A stretch of 64,000 nucleotides of DNA from assembly GCF_905397435.1 (NCBI RefSeq), contig NZ_CAJPVI010000001.1, positions 344,517 to 408,516 of the forward strand. Reading direction: 5' to 3'. This document shows positions 36,261 to 47,126 of the stretch, piece by piece. Both the position numbers and the translations under genes were made by a program. The notes below the pieces were generated by a model. The model saw nothing but the letters and a program-made list of their open reading frames with translations, searched no databases and was not told the origin of the DNA. The stretch's first letter is position 1; every line of letters begins with the position of its first letter. The DNA is from Cupriavidus numazuensis. GTDB lineage: Bacteria > Pseudomonadota > Gammaproteobacteria > Burkholderiales > Burkholderiaceae.

Positions 36261-37757
36261 TCAGGACTTGCGCGGCGCTCCGCCGAGCAATGCGGCAACC
36301 GGCCGCTTGGGCGCCTGGCGGCCACGCGACAGGGCCGCGGCGATCATTTCGTCGGCGGGCTTGGCCGAGGCGCTGTTCGGGCTGGGCTCGTACGGACGCG
36401 AGAAGAACGGGTCGTCCGACGGGCGGAACGCGGAGCGCGAGCCCCCATGGTCATGGCGGCGACGGCGATCTTCACCTTCTCCATCACCATTGCCGCCGCG
36501 TGCACGGCGCACGTCGGCGCGCTGGCGCCGACGATCGGAGTCTTCCTGGCGGGCCTTCTCGCCGGTCGGATCAAAACCTTCCAGCGTACCGCGCGGCACG
36601 CTGCGCTTGATCAGCTTCTCGATATCGGTCAGCAGGCGCTCGTCGCCGGGCACGAAGATCGACAGCGCGTCGCCGCTGGCGCCGGCGCGGCCGGTACGGC
36701 CGATGCGGTGCACGTAGTCTTCGGCGCTGAACGGCAGGTCGAAATTGATCACGCACGGCATGTCGGCGATATCGAGGCCGCGTGCGGCCACGTCAGTCGC
36801 GACGAGTGCGTCGATGTTGCCGCTCTTGAAGCCTTCCAGCGTCTGCATGCGCTCGGTCTGCGTCTTGTCGCCGTGGATCGCGGCAGCATTGATGCCTTCG
36901 CGTTCCAGGTGGCGCGCCAGGCGCGAGCAACCGATCTTGCTGTTGACGAACACGATGCACTGTTTCGACAGGCCCTGCTCGGCGCGCTGGCGCAGCAGGT
37001 GCACCACGGCAGCCTGCTTGTGGCCGTCTTCCACCTGGTACACCATCTGGCGCACGTTTTCGTTGGCGGAGTTGCTGCGCGCCACTTCGATCGTGACCGG
37101 CTGCTTCAGGTAGCTGGCGGCCAGGCGCTTGATCTCGGGCGAGAACGTGGCCGAGAACAGCAGCGTCTGGCGTTGCGCCGGCAGCAGGTTGATGATGCGC
37201 TGCAGGTCGGGCAGGAAGCCCATGTCGAGCATGCGGTCGGCCTCGTCCAGCACCAGCATCTGCACCTGCGACAGGTTCACCGACTTCTGCTGCACGTGAT
37301 CGAGCAGGCGGCCCGGCGTGGCCACCAGGATTTCCACGCCGCGGCGCAGGGCGTCGGTCTGCGGGTTCATGTCCACGCCGCCGAACACCACCGTGCTGCG
37401 CAGGTCGGTGTGCTTGGCGTAGCGGGCGACGTTGTCGTAGACCTGGTCGGCCAGTTCGCGCGTGGGCGTGAGCATCAGCGCACGCACCGGGTGCCGCGCC
37501 GGCGAAGCGCTGGCGTTGGCCATCGGCAACAGGCGCTGGATGATCGGCAGCGCGAAACCGGCGGTCTTGCCGGTGCCGGTCTGTGCCGCGCCCATCACAT
37601 CCTTGCCAAGCAGCACCACCGGAATGGCCTGCGCCTGGATCGGCGTGGGCTTGGTGTAGCCTTGTTCGGACAGCGCGCGCAGGATGCGCGCATCCAGGCC
37701 GAAGCTCTCGAACGTCTGTTCGGCTGCGTTCTGGTCAGGTAGGGTCGTAGTTGTCAT
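36261..37757 (-). CDS. DEAD-box RNA helicase (second RhlE-type)
   Basis: 498 residues from MTTTTLPDQN. Motifs: Q motif PTPIQAQAIP, AQTGTGKT, PTRELADQV, TPGRLLDHV, VLDEADRMLDMGF, SAT, ATDVAARGLDIADM, HRIGRTGRAG. The C-terminal 110 residues are basic and disordered (RARGGNGDGEGEDRRRRHD), shorter and less repetitive than the tail of the helicase at 16325. Usually one RhlE paralogue works in 50S assembly; the division of labour here is not known. Confidence 0.93.
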   Translation of the reverse strand: MTTTTLPDQNAAEQTFESFGLDARILRALSEQGYTKPTPIQAQAIPVVLLGKDVMGAAQTGTGKTAGFALPIIQRLLPMANASASPARHPVRALMLTPTRELADQVYDNVARYAKHTDLRSTVVFGGVDMNPQTDALRRGVEILVATPGRLLDHVQQKSVNLSQVQMLVLDEADRMLDMGFLPDLQRIINLLPAQRQTLLFSATFSPEIKRLAASYLKQPVTIEVARSNSANENVRQMVYQVEDGHKQAAVVHLLRQRAEQGLSKQCIVFVNSKIGCSRLARHLEREGINAAAIHGDKTQTERMQTLEGFKSGNIDALVATDVAARGLDIADMPCVINFDLPFSAEDYVHRIGRTGRAGASGDALSIFVPGDERLLTDIEKLIKRSVPRGTLEGFDPTGEKARQEDSDRRRQRADVRRARGGNGDGEGEDRRRRHDHGGSRSAFRPSDDPFFSRPYEPSPNSASAKPADEMIAAALSRGRQAPKRPVAALLGGAPRKS

Positions 37758-38123
37758 GGTATCGGGGTGTGGCGGGAGGCGAACCCGGCACAAACGGATA
37801 CGCGTCTGGAACTCATCTCGCCTTGCTGGAGGCCGGATCCGGGGCGGATCCTGGCACGGCAATGCCTTTGACGGCATTTGCCCAAGCGAATCAAAGACTT
37901 AGATTTTAGCACCTCTGCCGCTGTACTGAACAGGTGGGCAAGGCGGCACTGCGCACAGAGGTGTTGCGCAGTTCAGTTTCAGTATCGGTGTCGCGGATTT
38001 CAACAAGGTGTCACATGGCGCTGCCATGATGCGCACCTGTCCGCCGGCCATTGCAACCCGCGATGGCTGTTCCGGGCGCTTGCCATACGACACGGCAAGA
38101 CACCGAACCCTTACCACCGAACA
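37758..38123. other. Intergenic region upstream of the DEAD-box gene
   Basis: 366 bp with no gene and probably the minus-strand helicase promoter and leader. An in-frame extension of the helicase up to 37877 lacks support. Confidence 0.4.
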
Positions 38124-38306
38124 ATGGATCTGGACTTCCTTCGCCAGGCGCGTGACCGCTTCCTGATGACTTCCACTGCGTTCCTCGGCCTGGCTGGCAC
38201 GCCGGCCCAGGCCGCGCTGCCGGCCAGCGCCGCCAGCCAGCCGGAACGCGGCTCGCAACTGCCAGCCTGGCCGTTCGCGCACCAGGCGCTGCCGACAGCG
38301 GCCTGA
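38124..38306 (+). CDS. Possible small exported peptide
   Basis: 60 codons starting MDLDFLRQARDR, with a hydrophobic stretch (FLMTSTAFLGLAG) and an AQA-type cleavage site, so it could be a secreted peptide of about 30 residues. There is no good ribosome site and no recognisable family. It may be a chance frame; it converges on the Bug receptor gene. Confidence 0.25.
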   Translation: MDLDFLRQARDRFLMTSTAFLGLAGTPAQAALPASAASQPERGSQLPAWPFAHQALPTAA

Positions 38307-38345
38307 GCGCCAATCGGGCTGCCAGGACGGCTCGCCGCTTCGCGC

Positions 38346-39350
38346 TCAGTCGCCGCGGATGCCGTTGTCCTGGATCACCTTGCCCCACTTCTTGTCATCG
38401 GCGCGCATGCGCGCCGCGAGCTGATCGGGCGGCATATACGAAGCGATAGTGCCGGCGCCAAGCATCTTCTGCTGCACCACCGGGTCCGCCAGCGCACTCT
38501 TCAACTCCGCCGACAGCAGCGCGACCACTTCCTTCGGCGTGCCGGTCGGGGCCAGCAGGCCGCCCCAGGCTGCGGCGTCAAAACCGGGGAAGCCCTGTTC
38601 GGCTACCGTCTTCACATCCGGCGTGAAACTCACCCGTTTTGACGATCCCACCGCGATCGGGCGCAGCTTGCCGGCCTTGATGTGCGGCAGCGCCGCGATC
38701 ATGTCCGAGAACATCATCGGTACCTGGCCGGCCAGCAGGTCGGAGATGGCCGGCGCGCTGCCCTTGTACGGCACGTGCTGCACATCGAAATGCCCGAGGC
38801 TCTTCAGCAATTCGGTCGACAGATGGCCGAAGCTGCCGTTGCCCGCACTGGTGTAGTTCAGCGAGCCCGGCTTCGCCTTGGCCTTGGCGATGTACTGCTT
38901 CAGGTCGTTCACATCCGGCATGGCCTGAGGATTCACCACCATCACGATCGGCAGTTCGTAGGCCGCACCGATCGGCGTGAAGTCCTTGAAGATATCGTAG
39001 CCCTTGCGCGGAATCAGGTGCGGCGCCAGCAGCGTCGGCGTGGCGAGCACCAGCAGCGTGTAGCCATCCGGCGTGCTCCGGGCAACCCCTTCCGCACCGA
39101 TCGTGCCCGATGCGCCCGGACGATTGTCCACGACCACGGTCTGCTTGAGCGACTCGCTCATCTTCTGCCCGATGATGCGTGCCGCGGTGTCGGTGGGACC
39201 GCCCGGCGGGAACGGCACCACGAGGCGGATCGGCTTGTTCGGATAACCCTGCTGTGCAAACGCGGTGGACGCGGCGAACGGCACGGTGGCGGTCAGGATA
39301 ATGGCGGCGCCCAGGCGGCGCGCGAAAGTACGTCGGCTTGTCTTGTGCAT
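38346..39350 (-). CDS. Bug-family tripartite tricarboxylate transporter substrate-binding protein
   Basis: 334 residues from MHKTSRRTFARR, which gives a signal peptide that may use the Tat route (SRRTFARR) and cleaves near AFAQQG. The mature part shows the Bug signatures YPNKPIRLVVPFPPGG at the start, NRPGASGTIGAEGVARSTPDGYTLL and HVPYKGSAPAISDLLAGQVPMMF. These periplasmic receptors bind carboxylates. No TctA/TctB membrane genes are nearby, which is common in Burkholderiales. Sits 136 bp downstream of the CoA-transferase gene, possibly delivering its acid substrate. Confidence 0.93.
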   Translation of the reverse strand: MHKTSRRTFARRLGAAIILTATVPFAASTAFAQQGYPNKPIRLVVPFPPGGPTDTAARIIGQKMSESLKQTVVVDNRPGASGTIGAEGVARSTPDGYTLLVLATPTLLAPHLIPRKGYDIFKDFTPIGAAYELPIVMVVNPQAMPDVNDLKQYIAKAKAKPGSLNYTSAGNGSFGHLSTELLKSLGHFDVQHVPYKGSAPAISDLLAGQVPMMFSDMIAALPHIKAGKLRPIAVGSSKRVSFTPDVKTVAEQGFPGFDAAAWGGLLAPTGTPKEVVALLSAELKSALADPVVQQKMLGAGTIASYMPPDQLAARMRADDKKWGKVIQDNGIRGD

Positions 39351-39486
39351 GATGGCTGCTACGGTGCTGCGATGAATCGGAAACGATGAATCCACTACGG
39401 TAGGCATGCGGTCTGGGCGTGTCTCCTCGATGGCCGGTACGTGCCGGCCTTCTGATGATCGATGTTTGAAGCGGATGGGTACGCGC

Positions 39487-41115
39487 TCAGAGGCGCATCG
39501 GCCCTGCCCGGAACAGTCGCGCATCCATCTCGCGCAACTCGGCTGCAACCGCGACCGGCGTCGCGCACTGGTCGAGCACATCGCGCTGCAAGTCCATGCC
39601 GGGAGCGATCTCGACCAGCGTCAGGCACGGCTCGCCGCCGTCATCGGCGCGCATCTCGAACACGGCACGCTCGGTGATATACAGCACGGAGATGCCGAGC
39701 GACGCGACATAGGGACCGTTGAAGCTCAGGTGCGAGACTTCGGGCACGATTTTCTTCACGCGCCCTTCGCGCACGATCTGCAGCTTGCCCTCGGCGGCGC
39801 GGACTTCGAGCCCGCCCGCGGTCAGCGTGCCCATGAACACCACGGCACGCGCGCTCTGCGTGATGTTGATGAAGCCGCCCACGCCGGCAATCAGCGCGCC
39901 CTCGCCTTCGCCGAATTTGCTGACATTGACGTTGCCGTGTCCGTCAAGCTCCGCCAGGCCCAGGATCGCCAGGTCGATGCCGCCGCCTTCGTAGAAATCG
40001 AACTGCGCGGGCTGGTCGACCACCGCTTCGGGATAGGCCGATGCGCCGAAGCTCAGGCCATCGGCCGGCGTGCCGCCGATCGGACCAGCCTCTACGGTCA
40101 GCGTGAAGCCGTCGAGTCCCGCTTCGGCGGCCATCATGCCGACCGCGGCCGGCATGCCGACACCAAGGTTGACCACGCGCGGCCGGCGGCGCGCGAGTTC
40201 CATCGCGGCGCGACGCTGCACGATGGTGCGTGCGTCAGGCGGGGCGTCCGAAGGCGTGGCGGCCGCAGGCGGCGGGCTCGCCGACTCGCCTTGCCACGGC
40301 GTCACGTAGGCCGGATTGAACCCCTCGGCGAACGTCATCTGGTGGTTGGCCGGATTCTCGCAGACGACGACATAGTCCACGAGAATGCCCGGCACATGGA
40401 TCGCCTGCAGGATCTCGTGATGGTCGACCACGCTTTCCACCTGCGCGATCACGATGCCGCCGGAGTTGTGCGCGGCCTGCGCCATCGCCAGCAGTTCGTG
40501 ATGGAACGCTTCGCGATGCGTGCTCAGGTTGCCGCGCGTGTCGGCAGCCGTGCAGCGCAGCAGCGCGCAGTGGATCGGGAAGCTCGGATAGAACAGGTAT
40601 TCGTCGCCGCGGAAATTCACCGCCTCGACCCAGCTGGCCTTGCCGTCAGCCAGTGCGCGGCGCGCCCGTTCGTTGACTGCGCCGCCGTGGTAGCGCGCGT
40701 CCTGTTCCGTGCGCGGATCGACAAACGTATGCAGGCCGATCTTCGTCATCACGCCGGGCTTGCCGCCGGCAATCGCGCGGTACAGGTGCGTGAGCACGCC
40801 CTGCGGCAGGTTGTAGCCCTCGCATTGCTCGGCCATGGCCAGCGTGGCCAGCCGCGTCGCCGAACGCCAGTGGCCGCCAACGATGCTGGCCGTCATGCCG
40901 GCATTGCCGAAGTGATTCACGCCGCGCGCACCGCGGTCGCCCTGCCCGGCCGAGTACACCAGCGTCAGGTCGCGCGGCAGCCCGCTTTGCAGGAAGCGCT
41001 GCTCCAGCGCCTCGGTAATCGCCTCGGCATGGCCCGCGCCGACAAAGCCTGCGCTGGCGACGGTCCAGCCGTCCTGGACGAGTGCGGCCGCTTGCTGCGC
41101 GGTAATCACCTTCAT
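39487..41115 (-). CDS. Acyl-CoA:carboxylate CoA-transferase (YdiF/Pct type)
   Basis: 542 residues from MKVITAQQ. Fused alpha and beta CoA-transferase domains of family I, exchanging CoA between short acids (acetate, propionate or similar). Seen: GFVGAGHAEAITEAL glycine loop, GGHWRSATRL, and the catalytic Glu in TLTVEAGPIGGTP, followed by GGGIDLAILGLAELD. A Pro/Ala linker (SASPPPAAATPSDAPPD) joins the halves. Divergent from an IclR regulator with a 36-bp operator palindrome between the two. Confidence 0.92.
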   Translation of the reverse strand: MKVITAQQAAALVQDGWTVASAGFVGAGHAEAITEALEQRFLQSGLPRDLTLVYSAGQGDRGARGVNHFGNAGMTASIVGGHWRSATRLATLAMAEQCEGYNLPQGVLTHLYRAIAGGKPGVMTKIGLHTFVDPRTEQDARYHGGAVNERARRALADGKASWVEAVNFRGDEYLFYPSFPIHCALLRCTAADTRGNLSTHREAFHHELLAMAQAAHNSGGIVIAQVESVVDHHEILQAIHVPGILVDYVVVCENPANHQMTFAEGFNPAYVTPWQGESASPPPAAATPSDAPPDARTIVQRRAAMELARRRPRVVNLGVGMPAAVGMMAAEAGLDGFTLTVEAGPIGGTPADGLSFGASAYPEAVVDQPAQFDFYEGGGIDLAILGLAELDGHGNVNVSKFGEGEGALIAGVGGFINITQSARAVVFMGTLTAGGLEVRAAEGKLQIVREGRVKKIVPEVSHLSFNGPYVASLGISVLYITERAVFEMRADDGGEPCLTLVEIAPGMDLQRDVLDQCATPVAVAAELREMDARLFRAGPMRL

Positions 41116-41136
41116 GGCGGTCTCCGTGTTTTGTTC

Positions 41137-41172
41137 TATGCGTTTTGCGAACATTTGTTCGCAAAACGCATA
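41137..41172. promoter_or_regulatory. Large operator palindrome between the CoA-transferase and IclR genes
   Basis: Two perfect 17-bp arms (TATGCGTTTTGCGAACA and its reverse complement) around a TT centre, 22 bp before the CoA-transferase start and 80 bp before the IclR ATG. Length and placement fit an IclR-type operator. Confidence 0.8.
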
Positions 41173-41251
41173 TCATACGGAGTTGCCATCCCGTCGCGCA
41201 AGTCCGGGCAGGCATGGAAAATCCCGCCATTTCCCGATCCACGACAGGCTC

Positions 41252-42031
41252 ATGTCCGACCACGAAGCGCCCAAGAAAGAAGAACTGCTCGATTCGCTGA
41301 CCAAGGGGCTGGCCCTGCTGCGGCTGTTTGCCGGCGGCGCGGAACGGCTCACCATGCAGGAAGTGGCCGAGCAGCTCGACGTCACGCGCGCCGCTGCGCG
41401 CAGGCTATTGCTGACGCTGCAGCACAACGGCTACCTGTCGCAAGACGGCCGCGAGTTCGCGCTCACGCCGCGGGTGATGGAACTGGGGTACGCCTACTTC
41501 GCATCCATGAACCTGCCTCAGCTCGCGCGGCCCTATCTGCAGGCGCTATGCGCGCAACTGGGCGAAAGCTGTTCGGTCGGCGTACTCGATGCGGAATCGG
41601 TCGTGCTGGTGGCGCGCGAGGAACCGCGGCAGTTGCTGCGTGTGGACATGGCGCTGGGCCGCCGCATGCCTGCGTATGCGCACTCGCTCGGGCGCGTGCT
41701 GCTGGCGGGGATGGAGGATGATGCGCTGGACGCGTACCTGGCCAGTGCCGAGCTGCGCAAGCTCACACCGTTCACCGTCAGCTCGCGGACGGCGCTGGCG
41801 CGCACGCTGCGGCAGATCCGCGCGGACGGCTACTGCGTGCTGGTCAGCGAACTGGTCGACGGCTATGCCGGCATCTCGGTGCCGCTGCGCAACCAGGCTG
41901 GCAAGGTGGTGGCAGGGCTCGGCTACAGCATGGTGCTGGGCAGCCGGGACAAAGCCCATCTCGAAACTCGGTTCCTGCCGCCGCTGCTTGAAGCAGCGGC
42001 ACAGATCGAAGGGATCCTGCAGGCGCGCTGA
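41252..42031 (+). CDS. IclR-family transcriptional regulator
   Basis: 259 residues from MSDHEAPKKE. N-terminal winged helix-turn-helix (LTMQEVAEQLDVTRAAARRLLLTL), then the IclR effector domain with LGRRMPAYAHSLGRVLLAGM and a C-terminal VPLRNQAGKVVAGLGYS segment. It resembles PcaR/PcaU-type regulators of aromatic acid catabolism more than glyoxylate IclR. It probably binds the palindrome at 41137 and controls the divergent CoA-transferase and Bug genes. Confidence 0.93.
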   Translation: MSDHEAPKKEELLDSLTKGLALLRLFAGGAERLTMQEVAEQLDVTRAAARRLLLTLQHNGYLSQDGREFALTPRVMELGYAYFASMNLPQLARPYLQALCAQLGESCSVGVLDAESVVLVAREEPRQLLRVDMALGRRMPAYAHSLGRVLLAGMEDDALDAYLASAELRKLTPFTVSSRTALARTLRQIRADGYCVLVSELVDGYAGISVPLRNQAGKVVAGLGYSMVLGSRDKAHLETRFLPPLLEAAAQIEGILQAR

Positions 42032-42088
42032 GCGGCAAGTACCGCGTCAGCGCATGAACGAGCCTGCGGTCAAACGCCATCGCAGCGT

Positions 42089-43396
42089 TTATTTCAGTCG
42101 ACGTCCGAGCGTCTCGGGCACCATCGCCAGGCCGATCAGCGACACCAGGCCGCAGCCGATCACGTAGAGCGCGGGCGCATTGGCATCACCGGTGATCTGG
42201 ATCAGCCGGGTCGAGAAGTACTGCGCAAAGCCGCCGAAGATGGCGATGGCCACGCAATACGCGATCGACAGGCCGGTCGCACGCAGGCGCTTCGGCAGCA
42301 CCTCGCTGACCAGCACCATCGACGCGGGCGAGGTCATCGACATCGGCACCGACAGGCAGGCCACGACCACCAGCAGACGCGCCAGCGATGGCTCCGCGTT
42401 GATCAGCATGAAGGCCGGGTACACCATCACCAGCAGCGCCACGCGCGACCACAGCACCACCGTCTTGCGGCCGACGCGGTCGGCCAGCCAGCCGGCGAAC
42501 GGCGACAGCACCACCTGCACCGCCGCCGCAATGCAGCCAGCCCAGATACCGAGCGACAGCGGCATCTTCAGCACGCTCACGGCGTAGTTGCTGAGGTAGT
42601 AGATAACGATATAGGTCGACGAGGCCAGACCGATCATCAGCAGGACGCTCGCGAGCACTTCGCGTGCATGCTGGCGCAGCAGCGGCCATTGCGCAGCGTG
42701 TTCGCCGTGGTGCAAAGGCTCTGCAGTTTCCTCCAGGCGGCGGCGAATCAACAGGCCGACCGGAATGACCAGAATGCCGATCAGGAACGCGAGGCGCCAG
42801 CCCCACGATTCCAGCTCGGCCGGCGCCAGCACATTGCTGAGCACCAGGCCCGTGACCGCGCCCATCAGCGCCGCCAGGCCCTGGCTGAACGGCTGCCACG
42901 CGGTATAGAAGCCGCGCGTGCGGTCATCCGCGTATTCGAGCAGCAGCGCGGTCGATGCGCCCATCTCGCCGCCAATGGCGAAGCCCTGCACCAGCCGCGC
43001 GAGCACCACCATGGCCGGTGCGAGGATGCCGATCTGCGCGTACGGCGGCGTCACCACGAAGATCAGCGAGCTCAGGCCCATCAGCCACAGCGTCAGCGCC
43101 ACGGCCGGCTTGCGTCCGGCACGGTCGGCGTACATGCCGATCAGCAGGCCGCCCAGCGGACGCATGAGGAAGCCGACGCCGAACGTGGCGAACGACATCA
43201 GCAGCTGGCCGGTCGGGTTGTCGACCGGAAAATACAGCCGGCCGATCAGCGTGGCAAAGAAGCTGTAGACAACGAAATCGTAGAACTCCAGGCCGTTGCC
43301 GATCGTGATGGCGGCAATGGCGCGCGCGCGGGACAGAGCTGGAGTCGGGGCGCCAGTGGCGCCATCACAGGCGGGCGCAGTGATATCGGAGGGCAT
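42089..43396 (-). CDS. MFS metabolite transporter (proline/betaine or shikimate/alpha-ketoglutarate group)
   Basis: 435 residues from MPSDITAP, twelve membrane helices. The MHS-family marks are present: GNGLEFYDFVVYSFFATLIG in helix 1, MRPLGGLLIGMYADRAGRKPA, and QGFAIGGEMGASTALLLEYA in helix 5. It should be a proton symporter for an organic acid or amino acid derivative. It lies downstream of hutU in the same direction, separated by a repeat element. Transport of histidine or urocanate is possible but not shown by sequence. Confidence 0.9.
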   Translation of the reverse strand: MPSDITAPACDGATGAPTPALSRARAIAAITIGNGLEFYDFVVYSFFATLIGRLYFPVDNPTGQLLMSFATFGVGFLMRPLGGLLIGMYADRAGRKPAVALTLWLMGLSSLIFVVTPPYAQIGILAPAMVVLARLVQGFAIGGEMGASTALLLEYADDRTRGFYTAWQPFSQGLAALMGAVTGLVLSNVLAPAELESWGWRLAFLIGILVIPVGLLIRRRLEETAEPLHHGEHAAQWPLLRQHAREVLASVLLMIGLASSTYIVIYYLSNYAVSVLKMPLSLGIWAGCIAAAVQVVLSPFAGWLADRVGRKTVVLWSRVALLVMVYPAFMLINAEPSLARLLVVVACLSVPMSMTSPASMVLVSEVLPKRLRATGLSIAYCVAIAIFGGFAQYFSTRLIQITGDANAPALYVIGCGLVSLIGLAMVPETLGRRLK

Positions 43397-43435
43397 GCGG
43401 ATTGTCTCCCGGTGATGCTTTTGTGGAATCAGTCT

Positions 43436-43573
43436 GTTTGCTCCCCTCTCCCACGCAAGTGGGAGAGGGGCTGGGGGAGAGGGCCGGCGTCTCCACGAAG
43501 GAGAGCGTGTCGCCATTGCGAACGCCCGCCCTCTCCCTCGCCCCTCTCCCGCAAGCGGGAGAGGGGAGCAAAC
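43436..43573. repeat. Inverted-repeat element between hutU and the MFS gene
   Basis: About 50-bp arms (GTTTGCTCCCCTCTCCC on the left, its complement at the right end) around a centre of about 33 bp. Each arm has its own hairpin of the CCTCTCCC-GGGAGAGG type. It has the form of a dispersed palindromic repeat. It may also act as a terminator or mRNA stabiliser between the two genes. Confidence 0.85.
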
Positions 43574-43593
43574 ATGGGGTTCTTGGACTCTGT

Positions 43594-45267
<1,674 letters not shown>

Positions 45268-45344
45268 GGCACAACTCCTTCGGGATTTCGGAACAACTGG
45301 CCTCGGCACGGCCGGGAAACATCATCTGATAGGGGTGTATAGTG

Positions 45345-45356
45345 TTGTATATACAA
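45345..45356. promoter_or_regulatory. HutC operator upstream of hutU
   Basis: TTGTATATACAA, a perfect 12-bp palindrome of the HutC/GntR type (TGTATATACA core), 77 bp before hutU. A half-similar CTTGTATAGAG lies upstream of hutC near 46275. Confidence 0.75.
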
Positions 45357-45461
45357 GCATAGATGTATTGGGGTATTCCCGAGGACCGACAAAGAACCTA
45401 AGCCTTGAAGTGACTGCGCCCGGACTTTGCCGGGCGCGAGTGTCGAACTAGTAACGCGGGG

Positions 45462-46217
45462 TCAGGAAGTGAAGCGCCCTTCCAGCCGATGCATGGAGCC
45501 TGGATGCAGCAGGCGCACCGACGTCACGACGCGGTTGCCCGACCACGTGCGCCGGCGGATCAGCAGGCACGGCTCACCGCGGTCGATCTGCAGCAGCGCG
45601 CATTCGTCGGGCGTGGCCAGCACCGCTTCGACCACGTGCTCGCCCTCGGTCAGCGGCGCCACGCGCGACAGGTATTCGTAGGGCGTCTGGCGCGTAAAGT
45701 CCTGCTCGAGGTAATCGGCCGCGACTGTCGGGTTGACGTAGCGGTCCTCGAGCTGGATCGGCACATCGTCCTCGTAGTGCACGATCACCGTGTGGAACAC
45801 GCGCTGGCTCTCGCCCACATCGAGCGCGGCCGCGCGCGCGGCGCCCGCAACCTCCTCGCTGCTCTTGACCACCCTGGCATGGTGGCGGCGGCCACGCGCC
45901 GCGATTTCCTCGGCGATGTTATTGACCGCATACAGCGCGGAGTTGCGCTTGGGCTCTGCGACGAAAGTACCCACGCCTTGCATGCGCACCAGCATGCCGT
46001 CGGCAGTCAGTTCGCGCAGCGCGCGGTTGACCGTCATGCGGCTCACGCCGAGTTCTTCGACAAGCTCGGTTTCGGAAGGCACGCGATGATGCGGCGGCCA
46101 GCTGCCATCGGCGATCTTGCTGCTGATGAACTGCTTGACGCGCGCATAGAGCGGTGCCGGCAGCGTATCGGACAGCCCGGCGGCGGGCCGGCCCGGCTGT
46201 GCGGTGGCTTGAGACAA
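45462..46217 (-). CDS. hutC: HutC-type GntR-family repressor of histidine utilisation
   Basis: About 251 residues. No ATG fits. I use the TTG at 46217 (SQATAQPGRP), a provisional choice. N-terminal GntR winged helix (RVPSETELVEELGVSRMTVNRALREL), then a UTRA effector domain (about 100-250) ending RLLHPGSMHRLEGRFTS. Represses hut genes until urocanate binds. Lies directly upstream of hutU with the operator between them. Confidence 0.9.
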   Translation of the reverse strand: MSQATAQPGRPAAGLSDTLPAPLYARVKQFISSKIADGSWPPHHRVPSETELVEELGVSRMTVNRALRELTADGMLVRMQGVGTFVAEPKRNSALYAVNNIAEEIAARGRRHHARVVKSSEEVAGAARAAALDVGESQRVFHTVIVHYEDDVPIQLEDRYVNPTVAADYLEQDFTRQTPYEYLSRVAPLTEGEHVVEAVLATPDECALLQIDRGEPCLLIRRRTWSGNRVVTSVRLLHPGSMHRLEGRFTS

Positions 46218-46329
46218 AACTGTTTTCCCGTGGAGGCTGGCGCCGCCGGCAATGCTGCCGCGGTGCCCGCCGGACTTGTATAGAGCGGTGTTTACATCAT
46301 CGGCGAATGTACCACGCGGCGCACCCCCC

Positions 46330-47010
46330 TCAACCGGTTGCCAGCTTCCTGAGTGCCGCGGGCTGCAGCAGTTCCACCTGCCGGTAGTGGCGTCGTATCC
46401 AGCCCGCCTCTTCCCACGCCTGCAGATACTTGGCCACGGTCTGGCGCGAGCGGTTGACCATGTCGCCGAGGTCTTCGGCCGACACGCGCACCACGTGGTC
46501 GGTGCGGTCGGCCAGTTCGAGCAGGCGCGCGGCCATGCGCGCATCGACGGGCGCCTGCTGCGCATGCTCGGTATGGTCGAACGCCACGCGCAGCCGTGCG
46601 CACATCTGCTGCACGATCAGGTGCATGCCTTCCGGATGCGCAACCAGGATGCGGTCGAAGTCGCGGCGGCCCAGCACCAGCAGTTCGGTGCTACCGACTG
46701 CGAACGCGTCATGCGTGCGCGGCTTGCCGTCGAGCAGCGAGATCTCGCCGAACCACCGGCCGCGCCCGATCACCGCATAGACCGACTCGCGCCCGCTCGC
46801 GCTGACGCGGCTCATGCGCACGCGCCCCGCCAGCACCATGCAGAAATACGTGGGCGGATCGCCGCGCGCGAAGATCATCGCGCCATCGCCGAAGCGCTGA
46901 CGGCGTGCGGCCTTCTGTACGGCATCGAGCACGCGGGCCGACGCATTGTGCAGCCAGCCAGTCGTGATCACGCTGCGCGGCAGCGCCTTGCCGGAATCCA
47001 CGCCTTTCAC
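46330..47010 (-). CDS. Crp/Fnr-family transcriptional regulator
   Basis: 226 residues. N-terminal cyclic-nucleotide-binding fold (about 35-150: MIFARGDPPTYFCMVLAGRV, GRGRWFGEISLLDG) and C-terminal helix-turn-helix (SAEDLGDMVNRSRQTVAKYL). No FNR cysteines, so it is not an Fe-S sensor; the cAMP-binding residues are not fully conserved. Target unknown. It is divergent from the aldolase-ghrA pair and could control it. Confidence 0.88.
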   Translation of the reverse strand: MKGVDSGKALPRSVITTGWLHNASARVLDAVQKAARRQRFGDGAMIFARGDPPTYFCMVLAGRVRMSRVSASGRESVYAVIGRGRWFGEISLLDGKPRTHDAFAVGSTELLVLGRRDFDRILVAHPEGMHLIVQQMCARLRVAFDHTEHAQQAPVDARMAARLLELADRTDHVVRVSAEDLGDMVNRSRQTVAKYLQAWEEAGWIRRHYRQVELLQPAALRKLATG

Positions 47011-47126
47011 ATCACCCTCCCGCTGACCAAAGCGAGATTGTCCAATACTTAACAGACTTGCGTGCGCCCGCGGGGGCAGAATGCCACGGCACTCACAACA
47101 CAGAAAGCACCCCCGGAGGCATTCAC

